DNA of 64,000 bases from Mycolicibacterium septicum DSM 44393 (GCF_000455325.1 NZ_HG322951.1:3849424-3913423); one strand, 5' to 3'; shown: positions 25,911-34,780, numbered from the stretch's first letter. Notes: generated by a model not told the origin, from the letters alone. Program-made: numbers and translations.

Positions 25911-26510
25911 ATGAGCACGCTCCAGGCAGGCACCACAGCGACGGCTGTGCCCGCGACGGGCACCGTCCCGCCGGCACAGCGATTGCTCGCCACCGCGGCT
26001 GAACTGTTCGCCAACCAGGGTATTCGCGCCGTCGGTATCGACCAGATCCTGCGCGAGGCCGGGGTCGCCAAGGCGAGCCTCTACAGCACCTACGGCTCCA
26101 AAGACGCCTTGGTGATCGCCTACCTCACCGATTTGGATCACGCTGATCGCAACCGCTGGGAGCGCGCGGTCGCCGAGATCGATGATCCGGTGGATCGCAT
26201 CCTGACCTTCTTCGACCTTGCCTCAGGTGCCGCGACACGGCGCGACTACCGCGGATGCCTCTACGCCAATGCCGCTACCGAATATCCCGGTGTGGAGCTC
26301 GAACCCGTACGGGCACACCGCCAGTGGTTGCGGGATACGTTGGCCGCACTGCTGGATCGGGCCGGTGTCAGCTCCCCCGCGGTGCTGGCCCGGCGCATCC
26401 AGTTGCTCTACGACGGCGCTCTGCTCGGCTCCAAGCTGGACCGGTCGACCGAGCCGATCGTCGCCGCGCGGACACTGGCCGAGGAACTGATCGGCCGGCC
26501 GCGGCGCTGA
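25911..26510 (+). CDS. TetR/AcrR family regulator
   Basis: This 199-residue protein has the TetR HTH at about 20-70 (ATAAELFANQGIRAVGID, LREAGVAKASLYSTYGSKDALV) and a helical ligand domain with RDYRGCLYANAATEYPG, a segment common in regulators of small detoxification units. It is divergent from the DUF4242-flavoprotein-ABC operon. The perfect palindrome between them makes local repression, relieved by a ligand, the likely mode. The mRNA is probably leaderless, judging by the -10 position. Confidence 0.92.
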   Translation: MSTLQAGTTATAVPATGTVPPAQRLLATAAELFANQGIRAVGIDQILREAGVAKASLYSTYGSKDALVIAYLTDLDHADRNRWERAVAEIDDPVDRILTFFDLASGAATRRDYRGCLYANAATEYPGVELEPVRAHRQWLRDTLAALLDRAGVSSPAVLARRIQLLYDGALLGSKLDRSTEPIVAARTLAEELIGRPRR

Positions 26511-26526
26511 TACACGGCGAAACGTG

Positions 26527-27249
26527 TCAGTTACCGGCGAACCAAGCCGTGACCACGCGGTGGGCGGCGGGCGGTTGCGCCGGTTGCCCAAATCCCGGCA
26601 GATCACCAAGTTCGACGGTCCACGACGGTGTGGACCGGTCGATCGGCTCGGCGTCCGGCCGGGCAAGCACAACCTGATTGGCGTCGCAGCGGTAGGCGCC
26701 GACGTAGCCGTCGTCACGGCCACCCCACGAGCCGCCATTTCGGAGCCGGCAGTGAGTGCCGTCATCGAGAAGCAATGCGACAGGTTGGGGCGCAACGGGT
26801 GCGGTCACGGGGTCCAGCGGAGCGGCAACGTGAATACGGTGCACACCCTTCGCCCAGGGATCGTTCATGCAGAGCAGATCCAGGTCCGCGGCGGGCCAGC
26901 ACACATCAGCGGCATAGGCCGATGGCGCGCACCCGTAAATGTTGTCGCCGGCGGCCGCAGGTGACGGTTCATCGCACTCGGCCGCACGGTCCGGGACGGC
27001 ATCGGGTGATTCGCGGTAGCCGTTGGCGGGCCGACCACTGGAGTCCACTGCAATTTCGTCGATGATCCGTGTCGGCGCGATCCCCGCGGAGGTTGTCGCG
27101 GTGCCGTGACTCTGTTCGCCATCGTGATCTCCTGCGCCACACGAGGTCAGCGCAAGAGCCATCGCGACCGCCCCAGCGCACGCGGTGAGGACAGCCAGGA
27201 CGCGAGTCGCGCCGATCGGCCGCCGGCGGCCGCAGGTGTCGTCGTTCAT
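26527..27249 (-). CDS. Lipoprotein of unknown function
   Basis: This 240-residue protein has a lipoprotein signal (RVLAVLTACAGAVAMALALTSCG). The mature part holds several Cys residues (AECDEPS, IYGCAPS, VCWPAADLDLLCMND, HCRLRNG, YRCDANQ), probably paired as disulfides. I see no catalytic motif. The ATG at 27249 follows GGGAGAGG. Its last base lies 16 bp from the TetR stop (convergent). Confidence 0.7.
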   Translation of the reverse strand: MNDDTCGRRRPIGATRVLAVLTACAGAVAMALALTSCGAGDHDGEQSHGTATTSAGIAPTRIIDEIAVDSSGRPANGYRESPDAVPDRAAECDEPSPAAAGDNIYGCAPSAYAADVCWPAADLDLLCMNDPWAKGVHRIHVAAPLDPVTAPVAPQPVALLLDDGTHCRLRNGGSWGGRDDGYVGAYRCDANQVVLARPDAEPIDRSTPSWTVELGDLPGFGQPAQPPAAHRVVTAWFAGN

Positions 27250-27355
27250 CGGCCTCTCCCACGTGTGCGATCGGCCTGCAGTGGGCATCTGTGATCAGGA
27301 TCAGCCACGCCTCGTCCATCCGGACGCGTTTCGGCCAAGATTTCGCCGCGCTCTC

Positions 27356-27385
27356 ACAATACTTAGCCCTTGCGCTAAGTATTGT
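27356..27385. promoter_or_regulatory. ArsR-type operator with extra half-site
   Basis: Arms ACAATACTTAGC (27356-27367) and GCTAAGTATTGT (27374-27385) are perfect 12-bp inverted repeats around CCTTGC. A third half-site ATACTTAGC lies at 27394-27402, just before the ArsR start. Together they cover the promoter. Confidence 0.8.
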
Positions 27386-27405
27386 GACGATGGATACTTA
27401 GCCGT

Positions 27406-27747
27406 GTGGCACAGTATTCCGCCGAGCTCGACGAGGTCTTCCTGGCTCTTGCAGATCCGACCAGACGGGCGGTGATCCGCCACCTCGGGCGCGGACCGGC
27501 GAGCGTCGGCGATCTGGCCCGCGGGGCCACGATGACACTCCCCTCGTTCATGAAGCACGTCCGGATGCTCGAGTCGACCGGGCTGATCCACACGGCGAAG
27601 GTCGGCCGCGTGCGCACCTGCAAGCTCAACCGGGAACGGCTCACGGTCGTCGAAGACTGGCTGACCCAGCAGCGACGCGTCTGGGAGGAACGCACCGACC
27701 GGCTGGAGCAATTCGTCACCCACCCCAAGGAGAAGGACCCGACATGA
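27406..27747 (+). CDS. ArsR/SmtB-type winged-helix regulator
   Basis: This 113-residue protein has the wHTH of non-metal ArsR repressors that pair with AHSA1 proteins: LALADPTRRAVIRHLGRGPASVGDLA and TLPSFMKHVRMLESTGLI. It has no CxC metal motif. The GTG at 27406 follows the palindromic operator, and the 3' end overlaps the AHSA1 gene by 4 nt. It should repress its own two-gene unit. The inducer is unknown. Confidence 0.9.
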   Translation: MAQYSAELDEVFLALADPTRRAVIRHLGRGPASVGDLARGATMTLPSFMKHVRMLESTGLIHTAKVGRVRTCKLNRERLTVVEDWLTQQRRVWEERTDRLEQFVTHPKEKDPT

Positions 27748-28220
27748 ACCCTGATCTCGACCTCGGCATCGAACGGATCATTCGCGCGCCCCGCAAGGCC
27801 GTGTGGGAGGCATGGACCGATCCGACCAGCCTGGCGCAGTGGTGGATACCGGAGCCGACGTGGTGTCGCGTCGAGCGCCTGGAAGTCCGCCCAGGAGGTG
27901 CGTTCGTGACGCGGATGAGCGATGACGGCCTCGCGTTCGTGCCGCATCTGGATGCGTGCTTCCTGTTGGTGGACGAGTTCGAGCGGTTGGTGTTCACCAA
28001 CGCCGTCGACAGCGGGTGGCGCCCCGCGAACCCCGCTCCCGTCACGATGACGGCCGAGGTCACCATGTCCGACCACGCGGACGGCACCGACTACCGCATC
28101 GTCGCGCGGCACGGCGACCCGGCCGCCAGGAACCGCCACGCCGAGTTGGGCTTCGCCGACGGTTGGGGCACCGTCGCCGATCAACTGGCACGATTCACCG
28201 AAGGTGCGCAACGAAGCTGA
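27744..28220 (+). CDS. SRPBCC/AHSA1 family protein
   Basis: This 158-residue protein has the Aha1-C/SRPBCC start ERIIRAPRKAVWEAWTDPTSLAQWW and a GWGTVADQLARF end. These hydrophobic-cavity proteins bind small ligands and often accompany an ArsR regulator, as here (4-nt overlap). The ligand is unknown. Confidence 0.88.
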   Translation: MNPDLDLGIERIIRAPRKAVWEAWTDPTSLAQWWIPEPTWCRVERLEVRPGGAFVTRMSDDGLAFVPHLDACFLLVDEFERLVFTNAVDSGWRPANPAPVTMTAEVTMSDHADGTDYRIVARHGDPAARNRHAELGFADGWGTVADQLARFTEGAQRS

Positions 28221-28314
28221 AAGCGTCTTGGCGTCAACAGATTTGAGGGCACCCCCACCCCGGGGCATCCAGCTTCCCGACTCATACCCACCGCCACCGG
28301 TACCGTCACAACTT

Positions 28315-29325
28315 GTGGCTGCTGAATCGTTCCGTGAGGCCCCGGTCCATGACGAGGGCCTGCTCGATGTCGGTGACGGCAACCGGATGTATTGGCAGAG
28401 CAGAGGCAATCCGGACGGTCGCCCGGTGTTGATCGTTCATGGTGGGCCGGGGTCGGGACGATCGCGCAACGCTCACAAGTCATTCGATCCCGAACAGTTT
28501 CGCGTCATCTCGTTCGACCAGCGAGGATGCGGCGACAGCATCCCCAGCGCCGCCGAGCCCACTACCGACATGGGGTGCAACACCACCGAACATCTGCTCG
28601 CCGATATCGAACTCCTCCGTGAGCATCTGGGCTGTGATCAGTGGCTGCTCTACGGCGGGTCCTGGGCGTCGACGCTGATCCTTGCCTACGCTCAGCGTCA
28701 CCCCGAACGTGTTACCGGCATCATCCTGGTCGGAGTCACGATGAGCCGGCCACAAGAGATCGGCTGGCTCTACCACGGGCTGCGTCTGCTGTTGCCTGCC
28801 GAATGGGAACGTTTTCGCTCCGGCGTGCCTGCCGAAGCGCGCGGCAGCAACCTCGTCGAGGCGTATCGACGGCTGATGGAAAGCCCTGATGGCGCTACCC
28901 GCGAACAGGCCGCGCACGATTGGTGTGCATGGGAAGACGCGGTGATCGCACACGAAAACCTCGGTAAGCCAGGACAATACAGCGACAAGACGGACGCGGC
29001 GAAGTTGGCGTTCGTCCGTATCTGCACGCACTACTTCGCTCACAACGCGTGGCTCGACGACGGACAACTGTTGCGGGACGCCCACCGGCTGGCCGAGATT
29101 CCCGGAGTGCTGATTCACGGACGGCTCGACCTGTCAGGACCGTTGCTCACGGCGTGGGAACTCGCGCAGGCTTGGCCCGCGGCGAAGCTGAGGGTCATCG
29201 AGGACGCGGGTCACACCGGCAGCCCCGCCATGGCCGAGGCGATCGCTGACGCAATCGCGGGCCTGACCGCGGGCGGTCCGCCGAGCGACGAGAAAAACCG
29301 TTGGACGGGTCCACCTTCACGTTGA
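28315..29325 (+). CDS. Prolyl aminopeptidase (proline iminopeptidase-like alpha/beta hydrolase)
   Basis: This 336-residue S33 hydrolase has the oxyanion motif HGGPGSG, FDQRGCGDSIPS and the nucleophile elbow GGSWAS followed by LILAYAQRHPERV, all typical of prolyl aminopeptidases. IHGRLDLSGPL and DAGHTG supply the Asp and His region. It should remove N-terminal Pro in the cytosol. The start is uncertain: I used the GTG at 28315, because the longer frame from 28204 adds a Pro-rich stretch overlapping the AHSA1 gene. Confidence 0.85.
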   Translation: MAAESFREAPVHDEGLLDVGDGNRMYWQSRGNPDGRPVLIVHGGPGSGRSRNAHKSFDPEQFRVISFDQRGCGDSIPSAAEPTTDMGCNTTEHLLADIELLREHLGCDQWLLYGGSWASTLILAYAQRHPERVTGIILVGVTMSRPQEIGWLYHGLRLLLPAEWERFRSGVPAEARGSNLVEAYRRLMESPDGATREQAAHDWCAWEDAVIAHENLGKPGQYSDKTDAAKLAFVRICTHYFAHNAWLDDGQLLRDAHRLAEIPGVLIHGRLDLSGPLLTAWELAQAWPAAKLRVIEDAGHTGSPAMAEAIADAIAGLTAGGPPSDEKNRWTGPPSR

Positions 29326-29477
29326 TACCGTTCGGCGGAACCGTGAGATGACGCGAGGAGGTGAGACCCATGTACGCAGTAACCATGTGGGTGCTCCCCG
29401 CTCGTGTTCACGGTTGAGGGTTCGACGAAGGTGTCGCCGGGAGTGCCTGAAATACGGCAATCCCGAGAGGCAACACC

Positions 29478-30269
29478 ATGCATTTCACCTCGCAGACAAT
29501 CTCGAACGGCGTCATTGAACGCACATTCACCCTGGACGGCGTCACCGGTGTGCTCTGGTCACCGGACTCCGATTCTCAGGGCGCTCCCCTCCTGCTGGCC
29601 GGCCACCCCGGCGGCTTGGACAAGAAAGCCCCGCGGCACGTGGCCCGGGCCCATTCCGCGGTGACCGCTGACGGTTTCCACGTCGTCTCCATCGACTTGC
29701 CCGGACACGGTGATCGACCGCGAAGCCCACAAGACCAGCGCCGGATCGCCGATTTTCGCCAGGCGCGCGACATGGGCAGTCCCGCGTTCGGTCGGATCCT
29801 CGCCGATTACTGCCACTCGGTGGCCGAGCGCGCTGTCCCGGAATGGCAGGTAGCCATCGACGCCTTGCAGGCGCTGCCCGACATCGGTGCGCACGCACCG
29901 ATCGGCTACTCCGGGGCGTCACTCTCTGGTGCGGTCGGGATAACGCTGGCCGCGGTCGAGCCTCGGATCACCGCTGCGGTGTTCGGTTGGGTGTCGGCGC
30001 ACGACACTCTGCTCGACGCCGCAGAACGGGTGACCATCCCGATCGAGTACCTGCTCCCGTTGGACGACAAGGAAATCCCGCCCGAATTCGGTCTCGAGCT
30101 GTTCGACGCGTTCGCCTCGCAGGACAAGGTGTTGCACGCCTTTCCGGGTGGGCATCACCAGGTACCCACAGATGGCCGGATCGACACGCGGTTCTTCCCG
30201 CGACACCTCGGAACATTGCCAGGACGGCCGTCGGACCCACATACTGACCTAGGCGGCAGGTCTTCCTGA
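29478..30269 (+). CDS. Alpha/beta hydrolase
   Basis: This 263-residue protein has an alpha/beta hydrolase core: LLLAGHPGGLDKK (oxyanion region), VVSIDLPGHGDRP, the nucleophile elbow GYSGAS, LLPLDDKEIPPE and a late FPGGHHQVP that should carry the catalytic His. The substrate is unknown. It lies 152 bp after the aminopeptidase and may be transcribed separately. Confidence 0.8.
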   Translation: MHFTSQTISNGVIERTFTLDGVTGVLWSPDSDSQGAPLLLAGHPGGLDKKAPRHVARAHSAVTADGFHVVSIDLPGHGDRPRSPQDQRRIADFRQARDMGSPAFGRILADYCHSVAERAVPEWQVAIDALQALPDIGAHAPIGYSGASLSGAVGITLAAVEPRITAAVFGWVSAHDTLLDAAERVTIPIEYLLPLDDKEIPPEFGLELFDAFASQDKVLHAFPGGHHQVPTDGRIDTRFFPRHLGTLPGRPSDPHTDLGGRSS

Positions 30270-30465
30270 CAGGCTGAAGCTGCCATATCGATGTTTTACG
30301 CATCGTCCATGCTCGGTCCGCAATCCACGCGGCGAGCGCCCTTGGGCCGTCCCCCGGCGCAGGCACCTCATCCCTCTCCGACGCAGATCGCGGCACCCGC
30401 GGCCTGTGTCGTTCAGCCTGACCGATGCAGACCACTCAACAGGTAGCAGATTGGAGTGAATTCAC

Positions 30466-30957
30466 TTGATTACCAAACGAATTACCGATGGAGAAGAGCG
30501 AGCGATCATCGAGAACATGCTCGACGGCAATCGCGAGGCGCTCATCGGAACCGTACGCGGTCTGTCCGACGCGGACGCCCGCCGACGACTCGTTACGTCG
30601 TTGACGACACCGATCTCGTTGATCAAGCATGCGGCCGCCGCGGAACGGATCTGGTTCCAACGGTTCTGGGCGGGACTCAGCGAAACTGAATGCGACGGAT
30701 ACTCGAACCGCGACGAGGGCACCTTCGCCGTCGCCGACGACGAGTCGCTCGCCGACGTGATCGCCGAGTTCGAACGTGCCAGCCGCCGATCACGCGAGAT
30801 CGCATCCCGTTTCGACCTCGATGACACCAAGGACAATCCCCGCGAGGGCAGGGTCAGCATGCGATGGACTCTGCTTGCCATGAGCGAGGAATTCGCGCGG
30901 CACGCAGGTCACGGCGACATCCTGCGCGAACAGATCGATGAGGCCACCGCGCGGTAG
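30466..30957 (+). CDS. DinB family (DUF664) protein
   Basis: This 163-residue four-helix protein has the DUF664 pattern: TTPISLIKHAAAAERIWFQRF (first His), then SLADVIAEFERA, and the terminal SEEFARHAGHGDILREQID with two His residues. Members are likely thiol (mycothiol)-linked transferases, but this one is not characterised. I used the TTG at 30466, which has GGAGTGA 6 nt upstream. No nearer ATG covers the fold. Confidence 0.82.
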   Translation: MITKRITDGEERAIIENMLDGNREALIGTVRGLSDADARRRLVTSLTTPISLIKHAAAAERIWFQRFWAGLSETECDGYSNRDEGTFAVADDESLADVIAEFERASRRSREIASRFDLDDTKDNPREGRVSMRWTLLAMSEEFARHAGHGDILREQIDEATAR

Positions 30958-31011
30958 CCCAGCCGTGAAACTCCTTGACCTCAACTGCGCTTGGGATTCT
31001 ACGGTTGAGCC

Positions 31012-31443
31012 ATGACGACGCAGCGTCCATACCTGAATGCACCGACCGCTGACGGCGATCAGGCGGTGCGGGAACTGATCGACCATCTCCAGCGCGGTGG
31101 TGAAACCGGAGATGCCGACGTATACGACGGGATGTTCGCAGCCGACATCCTATGGGGCACACCAAAAGGCATGGTGCTCAAGGACTATTCGAATCTCAAC
31201 CCGATCCATCGTCGGATGATGAGCGGTCCCCCGGTCGTGCCTGCTTCGCGCTTCGAGCCGGCGCAGGTGAGCCATCCCGCACCGGGCGTAGTGGTTGCCC
31301 AGATTCGGCGCAGCGCGCTGGACGGTGGTTTCAGCGAGATGGCGATGTACGTCTTGGTTCAGCACGGCGGGACATGGTGGGTGGCCGCGGCGCAGAACAC
31401 GCCTGTCGTCGAAACTCTCCCGCCGGTATCGGCTCCGCTGTGA
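31012..31443 (+). CDS. SgcJ/EcaC-like NTF2-fold protein
   Basis: This 143-residue protein has the SnoaL/NTF2-like cone fold: a helical start (DQAVRELIDHLQRGGETGDADVYDGMFAADILWGTPKG), a hydrophobic middle, and an end YVLVQHGGTWWVAAAQNTPV typical of the SgcJ/EcaC group. The function is unknown. A TACGGT -10 box at about 30999-31004 suggests a leaderless mRNA. Confidence 0.75.
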   Translation: MTTQRPYLNAPTADGDQAVRELIDHLQRGGETGDADVYDGMFAADILWGTPKGMVLKDYSNLNPIHRRMMSGPPVVPASRFEPAQVSHPAPGVVVAQIRRSALDGGFSEMAMYVLVQHGGTWWVAAAQNTPVVETLPPVSAPL

Positions 31444-31452
31444 GTTGAAGGC

Positions 31453-31887
31453 TCAGTCGAGACAGAACTCGTTGCCCTCGATGTCCTGCATCACGATGCA
31501 CGACTCGTTGATGCCGTCGGCGGCCAGCAGTCGCACGCGCACCGCTCCCAACTCGACCAACCGCCCGCACTCGGCCTCGAGCGTCTCCAGACGCTCCGGC
31601 CCGACCAGTCCGGCGCCCACCCGCACGTCGAGATGCACGCGGTTCTTCACGACCTTGCCTTCGGGAACGCGTTGGAAGAACAGTCTCGGACCGATGCCTG
31701 AGGGATCCACGCAGGCATACATCGAACCCTGACGCTCCGGGGGCAGCGTTCGATCGAAATCCGCCCATGCGTCGAACCCTGGTGGTGGCGGAGGGACGAC
31801 GTACCCCAGGACGGAGCACCAGAACCGAGCGACACGCTCCGGATCTGCGCAGTCGAAAGTGACTTGGAACTGCTTGACCGAGGCCAT
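31453..31887 (-). CDS. VOC (glyoxalase-like) family protein
   Basis: This 144-residue protein has two beta-alpha-beta modules of the VOC fold: FQVTFDCADPERVARFWCSVLGY, then RVHLDVRVGAG, with a terminal MQDIEGNEFCLD carrying the usual Glu. It is the Glyoxalase_6 type seen in many actinobacteria. The ligand is unknown. It is convergent with the NTF2-fold gene. Confidence 0.85.
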   Translation of the reverse strand: MASVKQFQVTFDCADPERVARFWCSVLGYVVPPPPPGFDAWADFDRTLPPERQGSMYACVDPSGIGPRLFFQRVPEGKVVKNRVHLDVRVGAGLVGPERLETLEAECGRLVELGAVRVRLLAADGINESCIVMQDIEGNEFCLD

Positions 31888-32019
31888 CGGTCGACCATAT
31901 CGGCGCTGCCCGACACGTTGCGTTCGATCGACGGATGAATCTCGTGTCCGGAGGGCGTTCCCCGGGAAAGACAGGTCATTTCACCATGTCTTCCGGTACA
32001 GCCCCCAGGAGGAGAACGC

Positions 32020-32931
32020 ATGAGCTTGGACAACATTTCACGCCTCGGAAGTCCGGTCGACGAGCTGGTGCCGTCACGCTATGCGGTCCACGTCGGCGAC
32101 ATCGAGGTGCTGGTGATCAGCGACGGGGTCCTGCCGATCACCGCGTCGACGTTGGCCACCAACGTCGAGCCGGCCGAGCTGTCGGGCTGGCTGGGCGACA
32201 ACTTCCTGCCGCCCGAGGTGGTCGACTGGCCACTGAACGTGGTGGTGGTGCGTAGCGGCGATCGGACCATCCTCGTCGACGCCGGGCTGGGGCTCGAGTT
32301 CCCCGACTTCCCCCGGGCCGGCAACACGGTCCAGCGGCTCGAGGCCGCGGGGGTCGATCTCGGTTCCGTGACCGATGTCGTCCTCACCCACATGCACATG
32401 GACCACGTCGGCGGGCTGATCACCAAGGGGCTCAAGGAGCGACTGCGTCCCGACCTGCAGGTCCATGCAGCGACCGCCGAAGCCGAGTTCTGGGAGGCAC
32501 CCGACTTCTCCCACACCGTCATGCCCCAGCCGATCCCCGACGTGCTCCGCCGGGTCGCGACGCAGTTCCTGGACGAATACCGGGGCCAACTGCGGACGTT
32601 CGAGACCGAGTACGAGGTGGCACCGGGCGTGCTCATCTCGCGCACCGGCGGTCACACCCCCGGGCACAGCGTCGTCCGCCTGGAATCCCGCGGCGACAAG
32701 CTCACGTTCGCCGGTGACGCCGTCTTCGCACCCGGGTTCGATAATCCCGAGTGGCAGAACGGGTTCGAGCACGATCCGGAGGAGGCTGCCCGCGTCCGGG
32801 TTCAGCTTCTGCGCGAGCTGGCGGCGACCGGAGAATCGCTGGTGGCCACCCACCTGCCGTTCCCGTCCGTCTGCCACGTGGCGACCGCCGGTGACGTCTT
32901 CCGCTGCGTGCCGGCCACCTGGGACTACTGA
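32020..32931 (+). CDS. MBL-fold metallo-hydrolase
   Basis: This 303-residue protein has the MBL metal motif THMHMDHVGG (HxHxDH, about residues 126-131) with later GGHTPGHS, FAGDAVF and ATHLPFP, which supply the other ligands of the dizinc site. The layout resembles lactonases such as AHL lactonases and other small-ester hydrolases. There is no signal peptide. GGAGGAG precedes the ATG at 32020. Confidence 0.88.
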   Translation: MSLDNISRLGSPVDELVPSRYAVHVGDIEVLVISDGVLPITASTLATNVEPAELSGWLGDNFLPPEVVDWPLNVVVVRSGDRTILVDAGLGLEFPDFPRAGNTVQRLEAAGVDLGSVTDVVLTHMHMDHVGGLITKGLKERLRPDLQVHAATAEAEFWEAPDFSHTVMPQPIPDVLRRVATQFLDEYRGQLRTFETEYEVAPGVLISRTGGHTPGHSVVRLESRGDKLTFAGDAVFAPGFDNPEWQNGFEHDPEEAARVRVQLLRELAATGESLVATHLPFPSVCHVATAGDVFRCVPATWDY

Positions 32932-32943
32932 TCGCTTGGAGCG

Positions 32944-32978
32944 GTCGGCCGGCGCCTCTTCGGAGAGCGCCGGCCGAC
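32944..32978 (+). terminator. Hairpin after the MBL hydrolase gene
   Basis: A 12-bp GC-only-rich stem (GTCGGCCGGCGC at 32944-32955 with its complement at 32967-32978) begins 12 bp after the stop codon. No U-run follows. Confidence 0.75.
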
Positions 32979-33149
32979 TCGCGCCTTGATTTTGACAGCT
33001 ACGTCAAACTTCAAGCGGCATTGGCGTTTTTGCCAGCGAAGTTCGGATTTCCACCCGCAGCACGTCTAGAGCTGCGAGCATGGCGATGACGGTGCGGCAA
33101 CGGCAAACGTCACGCCGGCCCGTTTGAGTCCCAGGCGAAGGAGCGGCAG

Positions 33150-33491
33150 ATGAGTTGGATGATGGCTTCTGAGGCGCGAAACGCACTGACGAGAGCAGCC
33201 GTGGCGGCGATCGCGGGAGTGTTCGTGCTGGGCGCGGTCCCGGCGAACATGATGTCCGTCGCTTCAGCAGCACCCCGCACACCCGCCGCCCCCGAATCCC
33301 CCATCAGCCCGGACGATCCGGCGTGCGCGACGGAGGGGTGGAATCCGGACTGCTTCGGAGGCATGTACGACCAAGTGCCAGACGACGGAATACCCGGTGA
33401 CAACGCTGCCGAAGGTGGCATACCGGCTCCGGCAATGGTGCCGAATGTGGACGGGTCGATGAGCCCGCCCGGCATGCCTGGGGCCATCTAG
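33150..33491 (+). CDS. Small secreted protein
   Basis: This 113-residue protein has a signal peptide (ALTRAAVAAIAGVFVLGAVPAN to VASAAP). The short Pro/Gly-rich mature part has only two cysteines (DPACATEGWNPDCFGG), which may pair. I recognise no domain. GAAGGAG precedes the ATG. Confidence 0.65.
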   Translation: MSWMMASEARNALTRAAVAAIAGVFVLGAVPANMMSVASAAPRTPAAPESPISPDDPACATEGWNPDCFGGMYDQVPDDGIPGDNAAEGGIPAPAMVPNVDGSMSPPGMPGAI

Positions 33492-33636
33492 CCGCAACGC
33501 GTCCGTCTCGGCCAACCCCGAAGACCGGTTCTGCCGGCCCTCGAGAGGCGCCTGCCGCGAGCAGAACCACATGGCCGTCCGGATCCCTCACGTGAACGTC
33601 CCTGCGCCCCAAGGTTCTGTCGTAAGCGTGCGGTAG

Positions 33637-33667
33637 GCTATGACCAAATTCTAGAAAGAGTCATAGC
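33637..33667. promoter_or_regulatory. Nested palindrome at the TetR-DUF6653 promoter
   Basis: GCTATGAC (33637-33644) pairs with GTCATAGC (33660-33667). The inner palindrome TTCTAGAA (33649-33656) shares almost the same centre. The site ends 1 bp before the TetR ATG, a usual place for autorepression. Confidence 0.7.
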
Positions 33668-33668
33668 T

Positions 33669-34265
33669 ATGGCGACGGCGTTCACACAGAACGAGAAACA
33701 ACGAATCGGCGACGCCCTGCTCGATGCGGGAGAGCAGCGGTTCATCGCGCACGGTTTGAAGAAGACATCGCTCGACGAGCTCGTCGCGGCGGTGGGCATC
33801 GCCAAGGGCAGTTTCTACGCCTTCTTCGACTCGAAGGAGTCGCTGTACCTCGAGGTGATGCTGAAGCGGGCGCCGAGTGTGGCCGCCCGCGTGGCCGCCA
33901 CGCTCGAGGCCCCGCTGAGCGAGGACGGACTCGTTGCGGTTCTGCGAGCCATCACCGACGCCCTCGCCGACGATCCCATGTACCGGCGGCTGATCACGCG
34001 TCCCGAGGAGCTCGACGCCGTGACCCACCGTCTCGGCAGCGAGCAGATCGCCCGCGTCACACCATATCTCGTGACCCCACTGCTCGACTATCTGACGGCG
34101 GGTCAGAACGAAGGCGTCCTCGTCGACGACATCGAGCCCGCCATCCTGCTCCAAGTCGTCCGCACCATCGGCCTGGTGGTCATGCACCGCGAGCGCTTCG
34201 AACCCGGCTACGACTCCGTACTCGATGCCACCATCCGCACGCTCGCGAGAGGAATGCTTCGATGA
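33669..34265 (+). CDS. TetR family regulator
   Basis: This 198-residue protein has an N-terminal TetR HTH (KQRIGDALLDAGEQRFIAHGLKKTSLDELVAA, IAKGSFYAFFDSKESLYLEV) and a helical ligand domain. It overlaps the DUF6653 membrane gene by 4 nt and probably controls this pair through the nested palindrome in front of it. Confidence 0.9.
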   Translation: MATAFTQNEKQRIGDALLDAGEQRFIAHGLKKTSLDELVAAVGIAKGSFYAFFDSKESLYLEVMLKRAPSVAARVAATLEAPLSEDGLVAVLRAITDALADDPMYRRLITRPEELDAVTHRLGSEQIARVTPYLVTPLLDYLTAGQNEGVLVDDIEPAILLQVVRTIGLVVMHRERFEPGYDSVLDATIRTLARGMLR

Positions 34266-34741
34266 GCCTTCTGGACAGGTACGCCCGCATGGCCGGGATG
34301 AGCGACGAAGCGTGGCGGCGCCATGCCAATCCGTGGAGCGTGTGGACCAGATTCGCGGCCATCCCGCCGGCGATCCTGGCGATCTGGAGCCGCACATGGA
34401 TCGGCTGGTGGGCGCTTGTCCCGCTGGCCGTGGTCGCACTGTGGCTGTGGTGGAATCCGCACGCGTTCGCACCGATCGACAAGCCGACGGCCTGGTCCTC
34501 GAAGGGCATTTACGGCGAACGGATGTGGATGCAGGACAGAAGTCGAGTTCCGCAGGGATTCAGGGTCGTCCAACGGATTTGGACACTGAACGCGCTGGCC
34601 GGATTCGCCATGCTCGTCTACGGCTTGATCGCGCTCCAAGCGTGGCCGACCATATCGGGTGCCGCACTGATCGTCCTCGGCCAGCTGTGGCGCATCGATC
34701 GGCTCGGGATTCTGTACGAGCAGTCGGTCAAGCACGCCTAG
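34262..34741 (+). CDS. DUF6653-like membrane protein
   Basis: This 159-residue protein has an amphipathic start (LLDRYARMAGMSDEAWRRHANPWSVWTRFAA) and about four hydrophobic segments (IPPAILAIWSRTWIGWWALVPLAVVALWLWW, then ALAGFAMLVYGLIAL and ISGAALIVLGQLW). It matches what I know as DUF6653, of unknown function. Translation is coupled to the TetR gene. Confidence 0.75.
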   Translation: MSLLDRYARMAGMSDEAWRRHANPWSVWTRFAAIPPAILAIWSRTWIGWWALVPLAVVALWLWWNPHAFAPIDKPTAWSSKGIYGERMWMQDRSRVPQGFRVVQRIWTLNALAGFAMLVYGLIALQAWPTISGAALIVLGQLWRIDRLGILYEQSVKHA

Positions 34742-34780
34742 GACTTTCACCTGCACGGCATGTCCGGGCGCACAGAGCGA

